A DNA stretch of 15,494 nucleotides from Nanobdellota archaeon (GTDB taxonomy: Archaea > Nanobdellota > Nanobdellia > Woesearchaeales > JAHJBD01): positions 1 to 15,494 of the forward strand of contig JAHJBD010000138.1 of assembly GCA_018813725.1 (NCBI GenBank). The letters run 5' to 3'. Shown piece by piece: positions 1-4,729 of this stretch (position 1 is its first letter; every line of letters starts with the position of its first letter). The notes below the pieces were generated by a model, which saw only the letters and a list, made by a program, of their open reading frames with translations, was not told where the DNA came from and ran no database searches. The translations under genes and the position numbers were made by a program.

Positions 1-1
1 A

Positions 2-88
2 AAAATGGCTGCTGCTATAGCAAGTGAAAGATCTTTAGCTAAAGACTGGAATAGCAAAGAGGATGAGGAAGCGTGGAAGGATTTGTAA
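2..88 (+). CDS. Antitoxin gene, C-terminal fragment (cut by window edge)
   Basis: This reading frame is open from the window edge to a TAA at 86-88. It encodes a short acidic tail with the sequence SLAKDWNSKEDEEAWKDL. Tails of this type (LAxDW...EDEAWxDL) are familiar at the C-terminus of small antitoxins paired with MazF/PemK or similar toxins. The frame overlaps the downstream toxin by 16 bases, typical of co-translated toxin-antitoxin pairs. The in-frame ATG at 5 is probably internal, because the DNA-binding part expected upstream is missing. The antitoxin family cannot be decided from this fragment. Confidence 0.6.
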   Translation, partial: KMAAAIASERSLAKDWNSKEDEEAWKDL

Positions 89-405
89 AAGGAGATGTTG
101 TTGTTCTCCCATTTCCTTTCTCAGATTTAAGTAAATCAAAGAAGAGGCCTGCTTTGGTTGTTGCTGGTTTATCAGGTGATGATATAATTCTATGTCAAAT
201 AACTAGTGAAACAAGAATTGATGATTATTCTATCGTTCTCTCAAATAGTGATTTTAAAAGTGGCAATTTGAATCTCACCAGCCGGGTAAGACCAAACAGA
301 TTATTTACTGCTGATAAATCAATCATTGTTTATAAAATTGGTTCAATTATAGAATCCAAAATAAAAGAAATTGAGAAAGAGATAGTTAAAATATTTACTA
401 AATAG
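73..405 (+). CDS. MazF/PemK-family toxin (mRNA interferase)
   Basis: A 110-residue protein of normal MazF/PemK length. The N-terminus carries the family signature: KGDVVVLPFPFSD (residues 6-18), then a KKRPALVV stretch (about 23-30). The later pattern of a Gln-Ile-Thr-Ser strand and VRPNRLFTADKS also fits the fold. Known members are ribosome-independent or ribosome-dependent endoribonucleases that cleave mRNA and are neutralised by a co-encoded antitoxin. The start is a GTG inside the antitoxin's 3' end, giving a 16-base overlap, so translation is probably coupled. A run of six T follows the stop codon directly. RNA target specificity cannot be inferred. Confidence 0.85.
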   Translation: MEGFVKGDVVVLPFPFSDLSKSKKRPALVVAGLSGDDIILCQITSETRIDDYSIVLSNSDFKSGNLNLTSRVRPNRLFTADKSIIVYKIGSIIESKIKEIEKEIVKIFTK

Positions 406-411
406 TTTTTT
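406..411 (+). terminator. Oligo-T tract after the toxin gene
   Basis: Six consecutive T residues begin immediately after the toxin stop codon. Archaeal RNA polymerase can terminate on oligo-T without a hairpin. The next gene is convergent and begins only 12 bases away, so termination here would make sense. Confidence 0.35.
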
Positions 412-417
412 CCCGCC

Positions 418-1338
418 TTAGGAATAGAAAAATCGAGAGACAATCCTGTTTAAGACAGCAATATCATTTGCATGACCGCTAAATCTTGCCGTAACTTTCA
501 CTCCGTCCAGTCTTCCAGGCAAAAGCGCCAAAGCACCAAGCCTATCCATTATCGTATGTCTGGCAGGCTCATCACCTTCTGGATACAATGACTGCCCCCT
601 CTTCATGTCCTTTTGCAGATAGATAGGCAATAAAACATTGGTATCTGGATCAAAGCCATGGCCTATCCCAAAACTTGGATTTGCTATTGCAGCCAATAGG
701 CTCAATAATTGGGAAGGCAACTTTGCAACATGCTTTGCATACGGCCTTGACCTTGCAATCTCCTTCTTGTAAGTTTCAGAATCAAGGTTAATGCCTACTA
801 TCTGTCTTCCTAAGATAGGATAATCTGTTGTAGCTTCTATGTACAATCCATGTTCTCGAAATGGTTCAAAAGTCAGCCTATCTTTTGCTAAATCCCCCAC
901 CTGCCTATCCAAGGTTAATACAGTTCTGGAAGCATCCTGTTGTTCAGCATTATCGTCCAATTTCTCACACAACCCATATGTTTTACCCTCAAAGTTTGGC
1001 ACTACCTCGCAAAAAGCACTGGCTCCCATATATTCCAAAAGACTGAATGACCTTGATGGTTGCCTTTCAATATTTACCCTAAGATTGTCTATTCCATAGG
1101 CATATAATGTTGCTAAAAGATGCTCCACATGAAGAACGCCTGCAGCACCTTCTTTTAAAAGAACAGAAAATTTATACTGGGATGCATTGCCCAGGCTTGC
1201 AGAAACATTTCCGTCCTTTGTTGTGAATACTATTCCACTGTCCGGACCTGCCGGCAAGAAATGGACCTTAACATTATTACCCCCATAAGGTTCTTGACCG
1301 ACTAGTTCAAATTCTCTCTTGATTGTATATTGATTCAT
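418..1338 (-). CDS. lpxC: LpxC-family zinc-dependent deacetylase homologue
   Basis: A 306-residue protein matching the length of bacterial LpxC, which deacetylates UDP-3-O-acyl-N-acetylglucosamine in the committed step of lipid A synthesis. The key LpxC motifs are visible: VEHLL (E72 as general base, H73 as zinc ligand), RHTIMD (H261 and D265 as the other zinc ligands) and SGHAND (H289, the catalytic His). The internal stretches EIARSRPYAKHV and IGHGFDPDTNVLLP match the corresponding LpxC regions. The start is fixed by an in-frame stop 9 bases upstream. A TATA-like box at 1389-1400 implies a leader of about 30 bases. The gene is convergent with the MazF toxin and divergent from the JAMM protein. 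No other lipid A gene is visible, so the true substrate in this apparently archaeal host is unknown. Confidence 0.85.
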   Translation of the reverse strand: MNQYTIKREFELVGQEPYGGNNVKVHFLPAGPDSGIVFTTKDGNVSASLGNASQYKFSVLLKEGAAGVLHVEHLLATLYAYGIDNLRVNIERQPSRSFSLLEYMGASAFCEVVPNFEGKTYGLCEKLDDNAEQQDASRTVLTLDRQVGDLAKDRLTFEPFREHGLYIEATTDYPILGRQIVGINLDSETYKKEIARSRPYAKHVAKLPSQLLSLLAAIANPSFGIGHGFDPDTNVLLPIYLQKDMKRGQSLYPEGDEPARHTIMDRLGALALLPGRLDGVKVTARFSGHANDIAVLNRIVSRFFYS

Positions 1339-1388
1339 CTTTCTTCAAAGCAATTCTAATGTCCACTACCTCTTAGGGAGATTGTTTT

Positions 1389-1400
1389 CAATATAAAAAC
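1389..1400 (-). promoter_or_regulatory. TATA-like box for the LpxC homologue
   Basis: On the minus strand this reads GTTTTTATATTG and is centred about 56 bases upstream of the ATG. If used, it predicts a leader of roughly 30 bases, in contrast to the leaderless layout of most neighbours. No convincing ribosome binding site is seen in that leader. Confidence 0.35.
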
Positions 1401-1473
1401 ATGATGAAATACAACCCAGACTATAAAAGAGATGAACAGCAACTCCATTACCACAGATGCACATATTTGTAAA

Positions 1474-1484
1474 CCTTTTAATCT
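1474..1484 (+). promoter_or_regulatory. TATA-like box for the JAMM-motif gene
   Basis: The sequence AAACC-TTTTAATC (BRE-like plus TATA-like) is centred about 26-27 bases before the ATG at 1506. This places transcription initiation at or next to the start codon, a leaderless arrangement. No ribosome binding site precedes the ATG. Confidence 0.5.
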
Positions 1485-1505
1485 ATATCCCTATTAATTA
1501 CCTTT

Positions 1506-2327
1506 ATGATGAGAGCATTAGGACAGGTTAATCCGCTATTGTTGAAACTGCTGAAATACACACCAGATGCACAAAAAAGGCTTTTGCAGTACTCAACTTT
1601 TTTATGCAGATTGTTGTTTGGAAAGGAAAATGCGCAGGAATTTGAGACCCAATTTCATGGATATGTATCAACAGAGATACTGCAACTGTATTTTTCTAAC
1701 TTACAATCTTTTCCTGGGTTAAGAAAAGATATTGAAAAATGTCTGGATGCCCAATATGATGGAACTTGGAGAGCAGAGGTTGGCGGAAGGATCCTGAGCC
1801 AAGACGATGGCCTAATATTTGATATTTACAGAGGTGCGGAACATTCAGAATTAGAAGCATTACTAGCTGATATAGACAATAAACCAACCCATCAAAAGCT
1901 AAGAAGCATATCCGATTATCTGAATACATGGTTGGACAGATATGCCAAAGATTCTGCAGCAGACATAGGGCTTTACTCTACCCTAGCCAGATCAGTTGAT
2001 CTTGCTGCACACCTTTTGGCCAGCGCAGATGAACAGGAATACATTGCATTAGGCCATTTAACAGATTTGGCAGCAGGTTCTTTGTCACATCAATATCTTT
2101 TAACTCCAGAAGAGCTGCGTAGTTGGATGAAAGACGAAAGAACATTGGGCATGTTTCATGTCCATCCTGATGGAAGCGCGCCGAGTGATACAGATTTAGA
2201 TAATAGCAGAGCGCATAAGATACCTTTTGTTGTAATATCTGGGAAGGAAGATTATAGAAGCTCAGGATACCAGATATATGTATATTATTCTGGCAGAAGT
2301 AATATAGCATATGATAGTAAACTTTAG
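1506..2327 (+). CDS. Protein with C-terminal JAMM/MPN-like metalloprotease motif
   Basis: A 273-residue protein. The C-terminal part has GMFHVHPDGSAPSDTD, a JAMM-type metal-binding signature with H218, H220, S227 and D230. A Glu in EQEYIALG (E176 or E178), followed by a LLTPEEL segment, lies where the JAMM catalytic Glu would be expected. The spacing between the second His and the Ser is one residue shorter than the usual H-x-H-x7-S-x2-D. JAMM proteins cleave isopeptide or peptide bonds next to ubiquitin-like or other C-termini, or act in sulfur-carrier processing. The first 170 or so residues look helical and match nothing I recognise. No ubiquitin-like partner is seen nearby. The ATG is preceded by a suitably placed TATA-like box. 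Confidence 0.65.
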   Translation: MMRALGQVNPLLLKLLKYTPDAQKRLLQYSTFLCRLLFGKENAQEFETQFHGYVSTEILQLYFSNLQSFPGLRKDIEKCLDAQYDGTWRAEVGGRILSQDDGLIFDIYRGAEHSELEALLADIDNKPTHQKLRSISDYLNTWLDRYAKDSAADIGLYSTLARSVDLAAHLLASADEQEYIALGHLTDLAAGSLSHQYLLTPEELRSWMKDERTLGMFHVHPDGSAPSDTDLDNSRAHKIPFVVISGKEDYRSSGYQIYVYYSGRSNIAYDSKL

Positions 2328-2404
2328 TGATAGATACTTAAACCCAGCACTACAGCAAAGATTACCATATATATTACAGACAAAGCTGGATGAAAAGTGT
2401 TCTC

Positions 2405-3139
2405 TTATATACGAAACGCCTTAACTTCTGCTATCTCATCAGGAGTTAATAATCCTCTCTCTTCGATTAGAGTCCTATCAAAGACATGCCTTGGCCTTCC
2501 GCCGCCAAGCTTGAAATAATAGAATACCTTAAGACCGCCAACATCAATAGCAGGACTTCCATTATATTGATAAGGCAGCGTATCTTCAAACCAAGCTGAT
2601 GGCAATGGAAACATTTCCTTAGATGCATAAACATGATTACCATCCCTTACATGGACATGCATATCGATTTCTCTTAACATAGTTTCATCTTCATCAATAG
2701 TGCCATCTTTTTGCACTTTCATAGCATACAATCTTTTTAATGGCCTCTCTCGTATCTGATTTATATCTGTTGTCTCAAACAGATCCCAAGGAGTATCCTC
2801 AAGAGGTACAAGATTATAGTTCCTGTAAAAGAGACCATAGCCTTTATCTTTAAAAAAATCAACAGCATCAATTAATTCATGCTTATATATGCCCATATCA
2901 ATATCTGCATGCTGCCTAGCAAATTCACCTAATCTCAAAGGCAGCACATGTCCTCCTTCAAGATACCAGCAAAAAGGTGCATCATACATTAGGTTAGCTA
3001 ATGCGTCTAATCTCTGATGATAAAATTGCACTTCCTCTTCTGTAGGTGCCCTGACAGGCAGATGCCTCCTTTCAGCTGCAGCTAATGAATGGCGCTCATT
3101 TGGGCTCCTTACCAGCTGCAATCTTTGCGTTAATCTCAT
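2405..3139 (-). CDS. Nucleotidyltransferase-fold protein (MNT/aminoglycoside-NTase-like)
   Basis: A 244-residue protein. Residues 58-84 carry the minimal nucleotidyltransferase signature: a WYLEGGHVLP segment (G62-G63), then RQHADIDMGI with D79 and D81 as the metal-binding pair. The third acidic residue is probably D159 in REIDMHVHV. The pattern resembles small nucleotidyltransferases such as aminoglycoside adenylyltransferases and uncharacterised relatives, which transfer NMP to a small molecule or protein. The segment FPLPSAWF with a following GLKVFYYFK also has parallels in that group. The substrate cannot be inferred. A TATA-like box 27 bases upstream supports the start at 3139. The gene is convergent with the JAMM gene, with 77 bases between them. 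Confidence 0.6.
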   Translation of the reverse strand: MRLTQRLQLVRSPNERHSLAAAERRHLPVRAPTEEEVQFYHQRLDALANLMYDAPFCWYLEGGHVLPLRLGEFARQHADIDMGIYKHELIDAVDFFKDKGYGLFYRNYNLVPLEDTPWDLFETTDINQIRERPLKRLYAMKVQKDGTIDEDETMLREIDMHVHVRDGNHVYASKEMFPLPSAWFEDTLPYQYNGSPAIDVGGLKVFYYFKLGGGRPRHVFDRTLIEERGLLTPDEIAEVKAFRI

Positions 3140-3160
3140 TTTTAAGCCTGAATGACTATG

Positions 3161-3172
3161 GATTTAAAAACC
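3161..3172 (-). promoter_or_regulatory. TATA-like box for the nucleotidyltransferase-fold gene
   Basis: On the minus strand this reads GGTTTTTAAATC and is centred about 27 bases before the ATG at 3139. It predicts a leaderless transcript. It forms a divergent pair with the box at 3213-3223. Confidence 0.5.
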
Positions 3173-3212
3173 TGATTAAATTACTACTACTTGATAACAA
3201 CAAAACCAAAAC

Positions 3213-3223
3213 ATTTATAAATA
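3213..3223 (+). promoter_or_regulatory. TATA-like box for the AbrB-like gene
   Basis: ATTTATAAATA is a strong TATA match centred about 28 bases before the ATG at 3246. The position favours that ATG over the in-frame ATG at 3228, which would lie only about 10 bases from the box centre. Confidence 0.6.
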
Positions 3224-3227
3224 ACCT

Positions 3228-3256
3228 ATGTATACATTATGTATAATGCAGTATAC
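3228..3256. promoter_or_regulatory. Possible operator: clustered palindromes at the AbrB-like gene start
   Basis: ATGTATACAT (3228-3237) is a perfect 10-bp palindrome. ATTAT-GT-ATAAT (3236-3247) is an inverted repeat covering the start codon. GTATAC occurs at 3230-3235 and again at 3251-3256, 21 bases apart, about two helical turns. The cluster lies between the TATA-like box and the first codons, where binding of a repressor would block transcription. Autoregulation by the AbrB-like product is an inference. Confidence 0.35.
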
Positions 3257-3440
3257 AATAACTAAAAAGATCGCAAAGCATGGTTCTCAGTCTATCATAG
3301 TTATCCCAAGGATATTGGAATCAGAGCTAAAGCCAGGAACAATAGCAAAGATAACAATAGACGTACTACAAAAACCAAAGGTTTTTTTGGACACAAAAGA
3401 TCAAGATGGATTTTTTAGTGTTATAGAGAAAACTATATAA
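3246..3440 (+). CDS. Small SpoVT/AbrB-like DNA-binding protein
   Basis: A 64-residue protein from ATG 3246. Its first 45 residues follow the swapped-hairpin AbrB pattern: KKIAKHGSQSIIVIPRILESEL, where a glycine-containing strand leads to an IVIP strand and a helix, then PGTIAKITIDV. Such proteins are transition-state-type regulators or antitoxins that bind DNA as dimers. The C-terminus is a short acidic tail. No toxin-like gene follows, so a stand-alone regulator is more likely, but the downstream genes are unknown. An upstream in-frame ATG at 3228 exists, but the TATA-like box position argues against it. Confidence 0.6.
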   Translation: MQYTITKKIAKHGSQSIIVIPRILESELKPGTIAKITIDVLQKPKVFLDTKDQDGFFSVIEKTI

Positions 3441-3442
3441 AA
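3432..3442 (+). promoter_or_regulatory. TATA-like box for the 125-residue protein gene
   Basis: ACTATATAAAA is centred about 28 bases before the ATG at 3465 and overlaps the stop codon of the AbrB-like gene. It suggests an independent leaderless transcript for the next gene. Confidence 0.5.
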
Positions 3443-3464
3443 CAAGATACAATTTAAATGCAAG

Positions 3465-3842
3465 ATGGCAGCTGGATACAAAGGTCACTCGATATGGGAT
3501 GAAGAGCAAGACAAGTACGAATCAGGTAAACATGACAAAGATGTATCAGTAGATTATTCAAAATCAGACGACTATCATGGAAATGCCAAAAGCGATTACC
3601 ATACTGGAGAAACAGAACAAAAGAAAGAAAAAGAGCTAACACCATTTGAAAAAACAATTGAAGAGAACAATCCTAAGAAATATGATAAGAAAGAAGATGA
3701 ATCAATAACCAAAAAAGCAGCTGATCAAGTATTCACAGGCGTTGAAGAGACACCAAAACAAAGAAAAGCAAAGACCAAAGACATCGAAGACGCAATAAGA
3801 AAAGCTATGAAAGAGGAAAAAGAACTTATATTTATTGACTAA
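3465..3842 (+). CDS. Hypothetical hydrophilic protein, 125 residues
   Basis: I do not recognise this protein. It is highly charged, rich in Lys, Glu and Asp, with His- and Tyr-containing stretches in the first 50 residues (such as DYHGNAKSDYHTGE) and few hydrophobic residues. This suggests an intrinsically disordered N-terminal part and helical C-terminal part (about residues 90-120, KTKDIEDAIRKAMKEEKE). It has no signal peptide or membrane segment. A TATA-like box 28 bases upstream supports the start. The next gene begins two bases after its stop, so the two are likely co-expressed. Confidence 0.6.
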   Translation: MAAGYKGHSIWDEEQDKYESGKHDKDVSVDYSKSDDYHGNAKSDYHTGETEQKKEKELTPFEKTIEENNPKKYDKKEDESITKKAADQVFTGVEETPKQRKAKTKDIEDAIRKAMKEEKELIFID

Positions 3843-3844
3843 AG

Positions 3845-4291
3845 ATGGGATGCTATAATTGTCACACACCAGGCGGGGAAGCTTTATACAATCTTAACAG
3901 CCACGGAGATATCGGTGCAACCTACAATAGCATGGTCAACGCAGACCTGCCAAGCTATGCTCACGGATTTTATTCACCTTCTGAACATGAGCAGATATCA
4001 GATATCAGATACAACAAGATTGAAGTAGGTTATGACGAAAACCTTAAAGAGATACAAGCTGCTATGGCAGGACCTCCTTTGACTGCCTATATTCCAAGAC
4101 ACATTGAATCACAAGATAATGGTTCAGCAGTTCCAGCTGTGAGAGAAGCTGATATAGTAATAAAAAATCCTCAACGTACAATAGTTGACGAAATAATGAA
4201 AGCTCAAGCCGAATTAAAAGAGATAAGGATTGAAGAAGTAGAAGAGATAATCATAAGAAGGAAACGCTCTGTAATGCTACGAAAACTTTAA
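3845..4291 (+). CDS. Hypothetical protein with N-terminal CxxCH motif, 148 residues
   Basis: I do not recognise this protein. It begins MGCYNCHTPGGE, so residues 3-7 form a CxxCH motif, which in exported proteins binds haem covalently. There is no signal peptide or membrane segment here, so metal binding or chance is more likely. The middle contains His and Tyr residues and a proline-rich turn (AGPPLTAYIPRH). Residues 112-147 form a charged, probably helical or coiled-coil tail (EIMKAQAELKEIRIEEVEEI). It follows the previous gene by two bases. No ribosome binding site is apparent. Confidence 0.55.
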   Translation: MGCYNCHTPGGEALYNLNSHGDIGATYNSMVNADLPSYAHGFYSPSEHEQISDIRYNKIEVGYDENLKEIQAAMAGPPLTAYIPRHIESQDNGSAVPAVREADIVIKNPQRTIVDEIMKAQAELKEIRIEEVEEIIIRRKRSVMLRKL

Positions 4292-4297
4292 ATAAAC
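4286..4297 (+). promoter_or_regulatory. TATA-like box for the small membrane protein gene
   Basis: ACTTTAAATAAA is centred about 25-26 bases before the ATG at 4317 and overlaps the stop codon of the preceding gene. It predicts a leaderless transcript. Confidence 0.5.
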
Positions 4298-4316
4298 CAT
4301 TTTCTTTGTTACATAC

Positions 4317-4520
4317 ATGAATATCAAAAAGCTACTATTGGTATCACTAAGTTCAATAGCGATTGTCGCATTCATAATCTCAAAGTCGCCTGAGTCTTCA
4401 ATCACAGGCGGTGTTATTTCAAGGGCGTCTGAGTCACCTATCAATATAATAGCTATACTGATACTTATCGGGATATTTACACTATTTCTTGGCGGATATG
4501 ACTGGTTATCCAAACGATAG
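4317..4520 (+). CDS. Small membrane protein, two predicted membrane segments
   Basis: A 67-residue protein. Residues 5-21 (LLLVSLSSIAIVAFIIS) and about 43-60 (NIIAILILIGIFTLFLGG) are hydrophobic enough to span the membrane. They are separated by a Ser/Gly-rich loop containing SSITGGVISRASES. Small proteins with this layout and an ITGxVI-like loop seem common in DPANN-type archaea, but I know of no assigned function. The stop codon TAG at 4518-4520 lies within the direct repeat that flanks the inserted element, so both its last codons and its stop are duplicated at 4685-4693. Confidence 0.6.
   Translation: MNIKKLLLVSLSSIAIVAFIISKSPESSITGGVISRASESPINIIAILILIGIFTLFLGGYDWLSKR
4512..4520 (+). repeat. 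Direct repeat flanking the inserted element, left copy
   Basis: AAACGATAG occurs here and again at 4685-4693, on the two sides of an inverted-repeat element. The last two bases also belong to the element's 14-bp terminal repeat, so the true target duplication is either 7 or 9 bp. This copy contains the stop codon of the small membrane protein. Confidence 0.75.
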
Positions 4521-4684
4521 GCTTAGTAGAAAATGTAGGTTAGCATCAATGTGCGAAAGCCCATATGCTGCTACGTATAAGCTGACAGAGGGATGGCTCC
4601 TACGGAGATGTCAGCTTATTACGATTAAGATCAGGGCTGTAGCCGATGCTAACCCGAGCGTTAGCGAGACTTTCTACTAAGCCT
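4519..4684. mobile_element. 166-bp MITE-like or structured-RNA element with terminal inverted repeats
   Basis: The ends are perfect 14-bp inverted repeats: AGGCTTAGTAGAAA at 4519-4532 and its complement at 4671-4684. Inside, further complementary pairs nest in order: GTTAGCATC 4539-4547 with 4645-4653; AGCCC 4558-4562 with 4634-4638; CGTA-TAAGCTGACA 4574-4587 with 4609-4623 (one bulge); and a small CTCC/GGAG hairpin at 4597-4607. Together they could fold into one long rod. Identical 9-bp direct repeats flank it, which is the mark of transposition into this site. There is no credible protein-coding content. It fits a non-autonomous element (MITE), but the regular nested pairing would also suit a mobile structured RNA. 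Removing it with one repeat copy rejoins the small membrane gene to the ABC transporter promoter with the stop codon intact. Confidence 0.75.
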
Positions 4685-4693
4685 AAACGATAG
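4685..4693 (+). repeat. Direct repeat flanking the inserted element, right copy
   Basis: AAACGATAG, identical to 4512-4520. It lies directly before the TATA-like box of the ABC transporter gene. Confidence 0.75.
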
Positions 4694-4698
4694 AAACA

Positions 4699-4707
4699 TT
4701 TTTATAC
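4699..4707 (+). promoter_or_regulatory. TATA-like box for the ABC transporter gene
   Basis: TTTTTATAC is centred about 27 bases before the ATG at 4730. This favours that ATG over the one at 4712, which is only about 9 bases from the box. The box lies outside the inserted element, so the element is not part of the transporter's leader. Confidence 0.55.
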
Positions 4708-4729
4708 AAACATGCCCGGTTTCAGATTG

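Noticed and set aside
1978..2310. 110-codon frame antisense to the JAMM-motif gene
   Set aside because: It overlaps a gene with recognisable motifs and has no promoter or family resemblance of its own.
3228..3245. Earlier ATG for the AbrB-like protein
   Set aside because: It is too close to the TATA-like box for a leaderless start; ATG 3246 fits better and starts the domain.
3845..3870. CxxCH as evidence for a cytochrome c
   Set aside because: No signal peptide, only one motif and no other cytochrome-like sequence; the motif may be chance or bind another metal.
4489..4680. 63-codon open frame across the inserted element
   Set aside because: It lies almost entirely in inverted-repeat DNA, starts inside another gene and shows no protein-like pattern.
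4519..4684. The element as a riboswitch or leader of the ABC transporter
   Set aside because: The transporter's TATA-like box is downstream of the element, so the element would not be in its mRNA; flanking direct repeats point to insertion.
4519..4684. The element as a tRNA, RNase P RNA or SRP RNA
   Set aside because: No tRNA arms, no recognisable RNase P or SRP conserved blocks, and the size does not fit.
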